From Gigantopelta aegis (Eukaryota > Mollusca > Gastropoda > Neomphalida > Peltospiridae), in NCBI RefSeq assembly GCF_016097555.1, contig NC_054702.1, positions 80,520,920-80,584,919 on the forward strand: DNA of 64,000 bases, given 5' to 3'. A program made the position numbers and the translations under genes. The stretch's first letter is position 1. Every line of letters begins with the position of its first letter. This document shows positions 24,501 through 36,100 of the stretch, piece by piece. The notes below the pieces were generated by a model. That model was not told where the DNA came from. It did no database searches and saw nothing but the letters and a program-made list of their open reading frames with translations.

Positions 24501-27500
24501 CATTGAAAATGGGGTGGACTTTCCTTCTCGCCACCGACATAAATGCCTGATTAACTAGTTAAATTATATTGTCAATATTTTAATTTTTTGTGCAATCATT
24601 TGTAAAAACCTTTTTGAACCTTTTGCATAAACCCTTTTTAACTTCCTTGTAAATAAATATTATTTAACCACCAATTAAATATTTTTATCTAGTCATTTGT
24701 ATAAACATTTTCAACCCTTTTTTTTTTTCTTTTTTTTTTATACACTCTGCCACCCCCTCTCGTTCTGAGTAGTTTCTGGCCCTGGTCAGAAATTGTGCTT
24801 CCAACAAGCGTGCTTGAACATTATATCGATATAAGCATGTTAATTCCCGACATCTCACCAAACAGTCATTTGTGGGTATACATACATACATACTGACAAT
24901 ATGGTGTGTTTTTCCAGACTGATATAGGCAATATTAGCCATTTAGGTTGTTTTTACAGATACAAACGGTCAGTCATGAAATTTAAATGTCACGAACATGC
25001 ACCAAGGTGCGTATTTGAAAAAAAAACATGTCGCAATATTAATCCGGTTTACAGTATTCAATTTAACCTTAATATCCTCATTCTATTATGTCAAACGTAA
25101 TTGGTTTGAATACAATATATACTAGTGGGAAATGTTCCTGTGACCCAAATGAATGTATGCAAACTTTTATTTACTTGAAGTCAGGCCATAAATTTTTTTT
25201 TAATTTGTATATTTCAGAGGTATTCTGTCAGTTGCATGTGCTATTCACACTTTATGCGTACAGCTTGCCTTAAGCGCATTCTGGGTCATGTGCTCCTGGT
25301 TGACATCATTTTCCTTATCATTGGACTGCAAAACAATTGTATGACCTCTCATCACTCAGAAAAACACTTTTGCTGGTATCTGATTGTCATCAACATGATG
25401 TCACGCCTCTCAGAAAATGGATATCTTCTAACGATTGGTATGCTTAAAGTTGGAATGGCACAAAACATTGTTGTTAGAACTGATGTTCATTAGTGTTCAT
25501 CAGAACACCATAGAGTGTTTGTAGAGATGTTATCAACGGTTAGGAGTACTACAGATCTTCTGTATTTATGGAGCCTACGTGTAACGTCACGTTTGCAAAA
25601 TGCATATATCAGGCTAGTACACCTAAGGAATCATTTGGAAATGACAAGACTTGACATCCTGAAACATCCCTGAATTAAGAACAATTAGTGAAAGAACTGT
25701 ACGCAACCAGTCACATGATTATAAAAAACAACCACAACTGTTCAGCAATACATTGTCCTATTAGTCATCAACGACGCACCAAACATGGTGTAGACTGCAC
25801 TTTAGGTTCAGAAGACATGACTGGTTCACCGTACTTTTGACAGACAAATAATACATGTATGGCAAAAAAAAAGGTTTTTGATTTATTTTAAAAATAGTAT
25901 GTATACAGGAGAGGGCCTATAGTAAGTTGGCAAATTTATGCAGTAAAATATGTTTTCAATCAATCAACTGGTAAAACGTTCAGGCTGCGCTAAAGTAATC
26001 CAGCATGCATTGTATGTAGTTGGTTTATAGTATAACAATAACACATAATTAGACCCAGCAGATTTTATACAAAACATTTTATTGTCTTATTAGTGTAGAA
26101 TATTTTGTTTGTTTAAGGATATTCTGTTTTAGTCTGCAAAGAATTAAAAAATATATAATTATATTATTTTTGTACTACTCTATTTAAGGATAATATTGCT
26201 GATATATGTATACTAACGAAAAAAAATTCCTGTGTATCATTAAAATCGCAGTAATACTTAAATATAATGGTGATAATTACTTAATTATAATATAATCGTA
26301 ATATATACATATAAAATTTGTATACAAATGTATTTTAATAACAATAAAATTTGTGATTTGAAGAGTATATCAGTACCCTGCTGGGGTTATCTGGAGGAAC
26401 CCAGTATGGTCATCATTTGCTAGTATTCGATACAATTTTGCAGCTTCAATTAAATACATAACGTGTAAAATATTACCATGATTGCCTCTCAAATCCAGCC
26501 ACCGAGAGTTAGAATACTTGCTGCACTCTGTTAGAGCGTTCTTGTACTCCTGCCACTCTTCAATATACTGCTTCGAACCAGTAGTGTCTTTACTCCTGGC
26601 ATCCACTAAATCTCCTATAAAAAGGTGAATGGTAAATGTAGGATTATTATTTTGAGATTTTGCTTAGTACAGTTTTTAGTTTAAGCTTGGACAATGATAA
26701 AGTGTGAGCAATGTATATAAGCATTAAACCACCACAGCAAATATCTTTGATTAGGTGTTTTAGTGAAACATTTGAAAAGCTACTTAAAGAAATGGAAATG
26801 AAAAACAGATTCATACTGCAAAACAATTATTAATCATTAAACAAGAGCAGTTTTAATTTTGGAAGATGAAAATAAATGTACTTGAAGGCCCAAACATGTT
26901 AGTGGGATTCAAGAACATGTTCCCTCGAAAAAATATTTGAATTTCACTCAATTTTCAGGTGTTAAAGTAAGGCATTTTCGGCTTTCCGAGTATAGTAACA
27001 GGAAGGGGTGGGGGGCTTAATTGTCAGTTGCATTCTGTAAGGTGCACAAATGTGATGTAGTTTGTTCACAACTTTGATTCTTATTTCACTTCATTATAAC
27101 CACTGCTGCAGTCAAGGAAATATAACTAATTTCTTTGTAAAAGATGTTGACGCACAATAATAAAACTGAGAAATTTTAGCTTCTATGCCAGACAGTTTTG
27201 ACAAGTGATCAACCACACACACAATCTGGACCATGTGACATTTGCAGCCAAACTACAATACTGGACTCAACTGACAGGTGAAGCTCGAAAGCCTCTTACC
27301 TGATTTTCAAAAAGCTTGTCAGATAGAAATTTGTAATAACTAGTCGATAACTGACCACAGAATATAATGTATAGTTGTACATATTATATTGTTAAATACT
27401 AGTACACCATGTACACAACAGTAAATTTTACTCCCAACCTATGGCAATTTATGTCTTTAAATAGGAACTCTGCAAAAATGATAGTATCACTTTACCTGTG

Positions 27501-30500
27501 ACAATTACCAGCTGTGGTTTTAAAATGCTAAGATATTCACGGCAAAAGTGGATCAAATCTGGTCCTCTCTTTCTGTCTCTGAATTTGCTAATATGGATAT
27601 CTGTAATCTAAACAAAATGACATAAACATTAGTGAGAGCTTTATTAAACTGACAGTTATATACATACATATATATTTGATATAAATTAGGTAGTATATCC
27701 AATAAAATAATGGTTGGCATCATTAGCAAAACATCTCCAACCTCATTAGCATATGTATTACTTAAAATTATGCATTTATTTACAAATAATTTTTTCCTAA
27801 GAATCATAATTTCATATCTCCTAAGTTCAAGGGCCATAACTTTGTCAAAAACAGGTAAATTGCCATGAAAGTCAAACTTGATCTGTAACAGTAGTATATG
27901 ATAAAGCTATACAAAAAATTTCAAGTCAATATCTCAAGGCATTCTAAAAATGAACATCTGAAAAACATTCGTATTCATCACTAGCTGAACCAAATACACG
28001 AATACATAGAAGTAATGCTAACTGTACAATTTATGTTTCTAATTAACCAAAATGCAATAACGATTCGATTGTTTTGATAATGTCCAGACCTATATTTTTT
28101 GTTCAATGCATTGGACTGGTACCCTGCATATGTACCCTGATTTCACTTCTGTCAAAAAAAATGTATGATGTATAGTTTTTTAGTGTATGCAATGTAAGTT
28201 CAATATGCAAGCGTTTAAATAGCTGATAAATTTAATGTGTATAATTCTTAACAAGAACTCTAGAAATACAAATATGGTTTTAAATTGATTAAAATAAAAC
28301 AGCCTTAAACGGCTGCACTTTCCTGTGAAAATGTGCACATGTTGGTGCTCCTTAAAAAGAACGTGATTCTGGACTAGACAATAGACCCACCCATGATTAA
28401 TCAGTTTTTACTTTAAATAAATAAATAAATACTTTTTTTCCTTTCTGCAAAACATTTTCACTTAAATTGTATTCATGGACGTGAATACATATTTGTATTT
28501 GTCACCTCATCTCCATGATATGTATATTTGCCACGATGCAGGACTCTGGGAGCTGATCCCTAGAAAACCAGAGACTTCCAACTTTTGTTAAAATAAGACA
28601 CTTTATAGGGTCTTGATACAAGAGAAAATACCTCTTTTTGCTAACATGACCAGTGATTAAAAGTCAGCATTGCGAAAATGCTTTGAAAATTATGAGATTG
28701 GCAGGAGCGCCCATAGGTACTTAATAATGTCCGGATAATAAACAATTTCCTCCAAGATATGGTTACTGTGTATTTAGCGACTATTAACGTTGTAGACTAG
28801 TGTGTGGAAGTTAGTGTGCCACCAAATTCACAAATGTTTTGTTCTAACAGCAGCCTTTATCCTACGCGTTTTATTCCTGATCAGACCAAAGTGAGAATTT
28901 TACCCGGCCCATTTTGCAATTATCTAAACACGAAACTACATGAGAAATATGTTAAAATCAGTGCAAAATTAATTTTACTGTTGCATCATATGCTTCTTGA
29001 AAATACTGTATGCAGTTAATATATACTGTAATCAATAATAAACAAATCAATTCCTCAGATCCATAAGAAGAAATTATTATGAATCCAAGTCTGATAAAGT
29101 ATGTATTTTTATTATTGGGTATAATAACTATAGTTTATTGCATTTTTACAAAGCAAATTAGAGATTTAAAAACTTTTCTGGTTAATTTTAAAAAGATTTC
29201 AGGTCTTTTTGCACATTAAATTTTACAAATTTGCGTTCAGTGTGGGGGAAATTAATGCCAACTACACTGACAACATCAGCAAAATGCTTGTCAAAATACA
29301 CTCAGTGGCTGTGACGCAATAAAACATACTTTTTACTAATTGTTGTAAATATTCATCATAATTTACATTTATTTTCATTGATGATATAATATCATATGAT
29401 ATGCGATTGGTATTTCGAAGAGGCCAAGCGGGATACAACACACACCATATTTCTGTACGTTTGTGGGGGTAGGTGGTGGTAGAAGACATAATAATTATTA
29501 TTTTATTGGGGTTATTTTTGCAGTGTGGAATTTAACGGGCTCTTTTTTTTCTTTTGCATATCTTATAAAACACGACTTTCAAGAATTCCGAGATGAGGAT
29601 GCACTAGTTCAAATTTAACTTGGGCTTCTAATGTTGAATGATGCAGTGTCATACAGTGTGCACATCGGGTTTTTCAGTTCATACTTGCATGACCCAAAAA
29701 ATAATTGTGATCAATTCTTAAATAGTTAAATGTCAATTAGAAAAATACTAATTGAAAGAAAATTAACATCACAAAAATAAAATAAACATGAAAACATTGT
29801 CTAAATAGATTTGTGAACATTTCATTATTAATAAATAAAATCTTGGCAAATTATTTGTACCGTATAGAAGCCATAACTCACTCTCAAACCAGCAAGTACT
29901 GAAGCATCCATACATATGTAATACCTCAAAAAAAGGTAGATTTATGTTTATCTGTTTTGGAAGTTTGTTTGTTAAAATACCCACCCACCCCATCAAAAAT
30001 TTGTTTAGGCACACCTTGGTAATGGCCTGCTGTCCCCACTGTCTTCCCTATGTAAACACTGTATCAGGGAGGTGCTATGTATAATAAACACATATCATTG
30101 AAACACTTTGTGCTTTTCGTTCTTGATAGTAAATCTCGAATCCGGGTCGTTTTGCCCTTATTCCTATTCGACCCCGAGTCGTTTTGCCCTTATTCCCGTT
30201 CGCCCCGAGTCATTTCGCCCTTAGAATGAGTCGTTTCGTCCTCCATTATGAGTCGTTTCGCCCCTATGTATTGGGGGTGGTACTATAGTATGCAAAATTT
30301 GGTATATAAAAATAATTTTACCCATAATTTTGTCACAATAGTCACCTAATAGGCAACAAGGTTGTAGACTTAAACGTAAAGTCCGAAACAAAATGTTGAC
30401 AACTACAATAAATTGCTTCTACCTTTATTTTTCGTTAGATATTACCCTCATTTTGTCCAGACAGAAATCTTGAAAAAACAATTACAATGACATTGATTCC

Positions 30501-32823
30501 ATATACTAGATGATAACCATGTCAAAAAGTATGTACTAATTTTGTGCCGGCTGCCATTGACTTTTTATGGAATATTCTACAAGAGGGGTGAAAGGATATG
30601 TATGTGAGAAAAAAATTCAACCTGCATAGATAGATATCAATCAGCTACCATTAAACAGAGCCTGGACCAAGGTTTAAAATGCTGTTTAAATGTTTGCTGT
30701 AGGATGAATATTAAAAAAGTTATGACATTTTGAAGATGTCGAATCACACCCATTTTATGCTTCGTTTTACTACTAAAACAAAAGAAAAGTTGTGACCTTT
30801 TCGATTAATTAACGCCGACTTTGAACACACAAAATGTCACAACTTTTTTAATATTGGTTGGATTATAATGAAACTTTCAGGGAAGGTAGTTCATTCAACA
30901 CACAAACTACTGGTGAAGTTTGCACTTAATTCATTATTTAACACAATAATCAATCAATAATTTTAATAATTTTGACTGAAACAAAAAACGGACATACTTC
31001 CTTCAGTTTTCAACCTACAGGCAAAATGTAAATACCATCGGATTGCTTATTAAAAGCACAAGAAACCTGGATCATTTTTAATGAGATTAATTAATATATT
31101 TATTAATTAAAAACAATGAATTTCATTAGAAACAAAGGCCGTCAACCAAACAATGTGGTAGTATTCATAACTTTCTTAATAGATGAAATATTTTGGCTAG
31201 ATTTGCAGTGGAGGTAGCTCATACCCAAAACGAGTATATTCTCACAAATATTTTTTTTTTTAAAACACAAAACATGCATTATTTTTAAATATTTTAATAA
31301 CAAAATACGCATTATTTTAACAAAAATGCCATATATAGCATACAACAATTTTTTTTTTAAACATATCTTTTTAATGACTTTTTTAATGTAAACTGAAGCA
31401 AATGGACCTAATTAGAAGAAAAACACAGAAAATGTAATAATATTTCTCTCGCTCTATGATTACATCTGTATGTGATTTTCTAATGGGAACTCTTAGTTAA
31501 AATCTGTTTAAAAAAGCACAAAACACGCATTATTTTAAAACATTTTAATAACAAAATACGCATTATTTTAATAATAAGGACACAACAATGCATACAAGCA
31601 TTTTTTTTAATGTAAACTGAAGCAAATGGACCTTTTAATATTTCATCATAAATCTTCTTCAGCATAGATGTAAACATGACACGTCAATGGATATTACAGA
31701 GGCCAATTTCGCAAATTTGCAAAAAAGCTGTCCCCCACACACACACACACGCACACACATACACACACATCAAAGCACTTTATAACTAATATGTCCTATC
31801 GACAATATCACTGTGTAGGCTAGTCTTTGTACTTATTAATATAAAATATATCAGGCCCGTAGGAACTGGGATGGTGTGAGAGGAGGGGTTCTTTAAAATA
31901 TTGCACACAATAACATATACATATAAATAGTGTTTATGGTTGATAATGGGTTACAAATTGATAACCTATATTTGATTTGCAACTAGAGTCACGTAAACAA
32001 ATTTATTCATCATTCACAAACATAAACATGAGGGCGAAACAACCCTGTATAGAGGGCGAAACAACCCTGTATAGAGGGCGAAACAACCCTGTATAGAGGG
32101 CGAAACGACACAGGGCGATTGAGAATAAGGGCGAAATGACCTGATACCATAAATCTCAGCTGCGATGACATGGTTACAATCTAGTAGATGGAATACGTTA
32201 TTGCAAACTGTAAATTTAGCGCCATTCCATGCTAATGCAAATCTCATATTTGGGGTCGGAAGCATAAGATTTTGATATGAAATTCCCAAAATATCTATAT
32301 TAAATCATGCATGTTTATGATAATGGCGGAATCCTAAAAAACAATTCCCCAATTCAATACCTGCATTGTAATGGCATTTTTCAGGATCTGTGTTTGGACA
32401 AAATGTATGGGAAAATCTAATGGTAATGATTAATTAATGGTAGGAGAGTAATTTATCATATTCATAGTGGTTAACAATGTGGTTCAGACTTTAAACCCAA
32501 TTATGAATGATGAAATTGCATGTGATATTGCACCGTTTTTAAAATGCTTTTATCTATGAAATAATTTGCAACTGATTATAAATCAAAGCACACAAAAACC
32601 AGAACATTTATAAATGTGATATTTATTAATTGTTTACCTGTACAAACCAAAAAATATTTTCAAAATCTGGTCCAACAGTGACGGTCTCCGAAAATAAATG
32701 GTTCCTGGGTTCCGAATCTCTATTTATCGCATTGTATGGAGTGGGTACAAAAATATCAACAATACAAGCAAATATTATTGCAACTCCCACTAGTAACACA
32801 AAAATCATGTGCAATACCCCCAT
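12009..32823 (-). CDS. TMEM62: TMEM62, transmembrane metallophosphoesterase, complete
   Basis: Fourteen exons read leftwards: 32823-32638, 27607-27496, 26614-26477, 22535-22490, 21758-21611, 21182-21058, 19975-19853, 18928-18776, 18449-18290, 17563-17453, 16768-16675, 15624-15511, 14633-14515, 12344-12009 (stop). All borders are GT-AG and the phases agree, giving 654 residues (human TMEM62 is about 643). Residues 4-26 form a hydrophobic anchor. The calcineurin-like phosphoesterase motifs are intact: D65-x-H67, GD101, GNHD 143-146, GH234 and GHLH 260-263. About five membrane segments follow in the C-terminal third. YLCGHLHTLGG, LELELGDWRDNR and KWNPAIY match the vertebrate proteins. The substrate is unknown. 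The start is the first ATG of the open exon and directly precedes the anchor. The GNHD motif is split by intron 3. Confidence 0.95.
12473..14072 (+). mobile_element. Internally deleted pogo/Tigger DNA transposon
   Basis: The element is 1.6 kb, with TA at both borders (12471-12472 and 14073-14074) and inverted ends starting CAGTAAAACCCC and, from the right, CAGTGAAACTCC. Subterminal words of the AAGACCACCCC type are repeated. It lies in TMEM62 intron 13, antisense to the host gene, and carries the N-terminal part of a CENP-B/Tigger-type transposase (next entry). The length is short for a complete pogo element because the catalytic region is absent. Confidence 0.9.
13431..13972 (+). pseudogene. 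Tigger/CENP-B-type transposase, N-terminal fragment
   Basis: From ATG 13431 the frame is open for 124 residues. MGTPKKGKSRCELTLKQK begins a CENP-B N-terminal helix-turn-helix (KFSIGKTQVQLILKRK), followed by the second DNA-binding domain typical of Tigger/jerky proteins. An in-frame TGA at 13802-13804 stands where these proteins have Trp. The same frame then continues (RFRQRHNI, DEDVAKWM) to YETGLF, the start of the DDE domain, and ends at 13970-13972. The rest of the DDE domain is missing, so no active transposase is possible. It could have served as a DNA-binding fragment, but nothing here shows expression. Confidence 0.85.
14470..14501. repeat. Poly-A tract beside TMEM62 exon 13
   Basis: A run of about 31 A, 14 bases from the exon 13 donor. 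On the transcribed strand it is a poly-U run just downstream of the splice donor. Confidence 0.9.
14677..14982 (+). mobile_element. Full-length tRNA-derived SINE with (TTCC)n tail
   Basis: The copy is bounded by a perfect 12-bp duplication, TTATACACATTA (14665-14676 and 14983-14994). The head has tRNA promoter-like boxes: A-box GTAGCTAAGTGGTACAGCG and a B-box region around GGATCAATACC. The body (CCAGCCAGTGCTCCACAACT, GAAGTGGCGACAGCGGG, TCCTTAACCATATGTCTGA) is shared with 40229-40540. The exact duplication suggests a fairly young insertion. It lies in TMEM62 intron 12, opposite to the host. Confidence 0.92.
17000..17157 (-). repeat. 155-bp dispersed repeat, reverse copy
   Basis: Reverse, diverged copy of 7238-7395, in TMEM62 intron 10. 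Confidence 0.5.
17200..17392 (+). mobile_element. GCTAGCTCTGG-ended MITE, copy 1
   Basis: About 190 bp with inverted ends around GGCTAACTCTGG and CCAGAGCTAGCTC, AT-rich inside, with repeated AATTTGGC/CGCCAA words. Relatives are at 34285-34470 and 56087-56285. Non-coding. Confidence 0.65.
18492..18520. repeat. (TA)n microsatellite
   Basis: An uninterrupted TA run directly upstream of TMEM62 exon 9 in the transcribed direction, next to an A-rich tract. Confidence 0.9.
19446..19875 (-). repeat. TMEM62: 62-bp minisatellite that copies the TMEM62 exon 7 donor
   Basis: Six further units of 62 bp lie directly downstream of TMEM62 exon 7 on the transcribed strand. The marker CTGACC recurs at 19502, 19564, 19626, 19688, 19750 and 19812. 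Each unit holds a copy of the last 22 bases of exon 7 plus its donor (AACAGAAT then GTAAGTCTTC). The unit farthest from the exon has GCAAGT in place of GTAAGT. In the copies the Trp codon TGG of the exon reads TGA. The true donor is after 19853. See findings. Confidence 0.93.
20912..20980 (+). repeat. 17-bp tandem repeat, four copies
   Basis: Four units of AGAACAGATATATCACG with minor changes, in TMEM62 intron 6, about 80 bases from exon 6. Non-coding. Confidence 0.85.
21788..22226. repeat. 33-bp minisatellite, about 13 units
   Basis: The unit is AACACTGCCTTACACAACC plus AATTAAAACCAATA, repeated with small changes and one shortened unit near 21875-21900. It lies in TMEM62 intron 4, starting 30 bases upstream of exon 5 on the transcribed strand. 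Because 33 is a multiple of three, long empty reading frames appear on the minus strand; they are not genes. Confidence 0.95.
22899..24082 (-). mobile_element. TTAA-flanked 1.18 kb DNA element, copy B
   Basis: Flanked by TTAA (22895-22898 and 24083-24086), in TMEM62 intron 3. It is the reverse-oriented partner of 546-1714 and similar along the whole length, with scattered single-base changes. The ORF at 23771-23989 belongs to this repeat. No transposase is seen. Confidence 0.8.
24900..25045 (+). repeat. Short dispersed repeat, partner of 5160-5290
   Basis: It shares CATGCACCAAGGTGCGTATT and AATATTAATCCGGTTTACAG with the copy in SLC30A6. Non-coding. Confidence 0.5.
25500..25860 (+). pseudogene. 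Decayed Tc1-like transposase fragment
   Basis: Conceptual translation in two frames gives stretches typical of Tc1-like transposases: VTSRLQNAYIRLVHLRNH, then ISERTVRN, then RLHFRFRRHDWF followed by TVLLTDK. The family pattern is YIRLxHLRNR, ISxRTVRNRLR and HxDWxxVLFTDE, so the order and spacing fit. At least one frameshift and several stops are present, and the expected Glu of TDE reads Lys. It lies in TMEM62 intron 3, antisense to the host gene. Terminal repeats were not located. Confidence 0.7.
27608..32637. other. TMEM62 intron 1
   Basis: About 5 kb between the anchor exon and the first catalytic exon. It holds a fragment of the dispersed repeat (27800-27990, reverse) and the 2.0 kb element at 30138-32149. 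I see nothing recognisable in 28000-30130 or 32160-32630. Confidence 0.6.
30138..32149. mobile_element. 2.0 kb TIR element with GTCGTTTCGCCC arrays, 8-bp TSD
   Basis: A perfect 8-bp direct repeat, TAAATCTC (30130-30137 and 32150-32157), flanks imperfect inverted ends: AATCCGGGTCGTTTTGCCC at the left and, from the right, ATCAGGTCATTTCGCCC. Both ends carry tandem arrays of a GTCRTTTCGCCC-like word: five at the left (30145-30265) and five at the right (32030-32140), the right ones spaced by CTATACAGGGTT. The AT-rich interior has an internal direct duplication (about 31262-31390 and 31510-31640). No transposase frame is seen. The 8-bp duplication is usual for hAT, P and Zisupton-type elements, but I cannot assign the family. 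Confidence 0.85.
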
Positions 32824-33159
32824 TTTAGTTTATGTTGAGGAATGATTTTCATTTTCCTCACATATGATTATGATCCTTCGGTGCTGAATTTCTGCTGTCT
32901 GCTAACCGTTGACGTTTATTAACTTTTAATTTCCAAAGAGTTATGTTCAAGGGAGACAACGCGGACAACACAATATTTCTTTTTTATTATCATTATTGTT
33001 TAATTATTATCTATTTCAGGTTGATCCGTTGATTTATGTGTTTGTGAGCACTTCGATTTAAGCAAACTTTTATAAACATATATATTACTTCACATTACGT
33101 GGAAAAGTGTCCACCCTGGAATACTATAAGTCGAATTTAGATAATAGTATCGGGGGAAA
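32824..33159. promoter_or_regulatory. Divergent promoter, TMEM62 / FAM177
   Basis: 336 bp between the start codons of TMEM62 (minus) and the FAM177 gene (plus). Both 5' UTRs and both core promoters must lie here unless there are upstream non-coding exons. No TATA box is convincing. The region is AT-rich, without an obvious CpG cluster. Confidence 0.7.
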
Positions 33160-36100
33160 ATGTCGGATATCGGAAATAAGGATCAGGTAGTCTACTCGAG
33201 GATATAAAGCTTTTTATTTTTCTAAGACTACGAATTGTTTATCTTTATTTGATGTAAAATAACTATGACTTATTTTGTGTTTTGATTTTATTGTATATTT
33301 ACTGACTGTTATTATATTTTTCATGTAATAACTATTCAATTTATATCTTTCTATTACCTATTGTCGCCATAGTTATAAATTCGAGATTAGTTATTTCACA
33401 CTTAGTAGAGTCTTTTGGAAAATTGCTTCAGTGCTATCGCAAAATAGATTTCAAACTGTCACACAATGGCATATTTATCCTTCCCTCCCCATAATGCTTC
33501 CCTTTAAAATCAATAATTAAAAAATTTCTTCCTGATCTGTCATGTGACATAATCATGATCACTGTATGATGTGCCTTGATTATGACAGTGGCAGCTAGCA
33601 GGAGTGTTATATAGCCTTATCCTGTATATATACTAGTTAGTGATCTTCAATTTATTGATTATAATTTTTTTAAATGATTGGTAGATAATTGAATACATAA
33701 TTGATTTTTGCTGATTATTTTAACTGTATCGTCAATGGTGACCAGTCATAACATCCCCACGTCAAATTGTCCCCTCATACGAAGGACCATATCGTCCCCG
33801 CGTAATATCTTCCCGTCGTACGAAGGAGGCTGTCCTTTAAACAAGTAAACGGGGTAGGTGAAATAATTGGTTGCCATAAGCATGTAATGGCATTCAGGGA
33901 TTGAATAGGGCTGAAATAACATTGAATTTGATTCCACTTCTCTCATATAATTATTGTGTATGCGTTGTGTAGTTGGTGTAAAGAGTGACCGTGGAAGTTT
34001 TGGTAGGAACAGGGGACGTTTTCACACAGGGACGATATGACCCGGGGACGATATGACTGGTAACCTCATCAATGTTCTTAACTGCTTTAGGCATCAAATT
34101 CTGTTCAGTTTCTTTTCTAATGCATGGTTCATGTAATCAACATGCAATTTGTTTTCATCTGCTTGTCGTTCATTTGTGAAGTTTTTCTCACAGTTCGAGA
34201 ACATTTTCATTAACAATAAAGTTTAAACAAGTATATATCTAATGTTTAAATACAAAACTTTACTATTACAAATCACCAAAACCAGGACTAGCTCTGGGTG
34301 AGCAAACAATTATTTATAAAACTGCAAAAAATGCAGAAACTGATTTTTTTTTTAAATTTATTTCAATTATTAATTTAATTTTTTTGCCAAGTTAAAATAA
34401 AATTCGCCAATTGTTTTTAAAATTCACAAGTGGCAAATTTGGTGAGTGGCAGAGCTAGCTAGCTCAGAAAATCATAAATTTTACTAGCTTGTTTTTGTTC
34501 ATTCCTTAATATTATTGATATTGGGTCCACTTGACTAATATAATTTGAGTTAAAAATTAAAACGAAGGAAGATAAATTAACATACCACATCAACATGGTC
34601 AAATCATGACAGTTTATGATTTTCACCCTGTCTGTTGTTACAATTCCTTTTTAGTTATTATATTATAATATTTGATTATTATTTTCGATTTGCTAAAGAT
34701 ATGCTGCATTTTTTGTGTTCCTACTATAATGAATAATAGACATAGTCCCTTCAGATCAATTGTAAATAATTTGGAGTGTTTAAATTGTTTTAATTAAAAA
34801 TCATTTCATTAGAAAATTTATATTTGATATGAAGGTATTGCCTATTTGTATTGACATCAAGTGTTTTATCTATCATGAGGAAACGAGGTGAACTGACTGC
34901 TCTTGACAAACAGAATATTTCCTTTTAAAAAATATTAAAGTATTTGTCCACAGTGCCTATTTCAGAAACATATTTTTGTCATGTACTGGCCTTAAAAATT
35001 GAAAATGACGAACCATGCATGTGAGAAATCAGGGATTTATCCAGGATATTTTGCCAAGGTCCCATGCCTGATGGGATTGTGAAATTAGAGCAAGTAAATC
35101 ATACTTGGGATATTTTTTTCAGGCCACTGAGTGATGCATTGTTATGTAGAACAGACTTGACTAAAGATATATTTATTGGGAATTATTAGTACAGAAATTG
35201 GGAATTTTCAGTAGAGCTGCAATGATTCACTCACATATTCAATGCACTGAATGCAGGCTATCTGCAATACATATTCGTTATTCGGTACCCAAAGAACCGA
35301 ATATATTTGTGTGTTTTATTTACTCTTTTTTTTTAAATCTTTATTATTATTATTATTATTAATTATATAAATTTAGAAAGACCACAGTTTGCAAGTTGTA
35401 TGTACACACAGAAGTTTTTTAACCTGTCTACTATCCACTACCCAACGTCAGTCATGTGATGTTTTGGATAACGAAAACTGGTACATGCTCTGAATAATGT
35501 AGTTAATTATTATTAACACCATAAGAAATAAAATGACATGTGATATAATATAAATAATAATAATAATATGTTAAACCATTCGTCGATGCTGTTTCTTAAA
35601 TGTCGGCAATATGGGTTTTTGAAAACACCTCAACGAACTATTTGTGAAGAACGAAATGAAAGAAAAACAACAAACATCCACGCACCTCTATATTTCTGTA
35701 TGTTTCCATGATTTTATTGATATGATGTTCAAAAGTTTATTTTATTGTCTGGAGAGGGTGTTTAGCACAGCAGGAGATATGGTCACTGCCTAAAGAGCCT
35801 CTTTTTCTTCTACACTGTTTTACATCTTGTTAATTTTCTTTTATTATAATTTAGTTTTTATAACTGACATTTAATTATTTAATTTTCAACGTTCAACATT
35901 CCACAGTTTAATGTTAAACACATCCTCGTATTTAAAGTCTATTTTTGACTTAGGTTCGCTGGTGGGTTGCTTCATTCAGTAAGTCAGTAGTACAGTATTG
36001 GTAGATTCAAAGTAATTATTGGTATTTGTGAATATTTATTCATATTCGAGACCCAATGTTTGTGATACATATCGTATTCGCCACTTGGAGTATTCATTGC

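Noticed and set aside
26370-26476. C-terminal extension of the TMEM62 exon 3 frame (ILHVMYLIEAAKLYR)
   Set aside because: A GTAATA donor follows GGCAATCATG exactly, and the next exon supplies the conserved Asp of GNHD.
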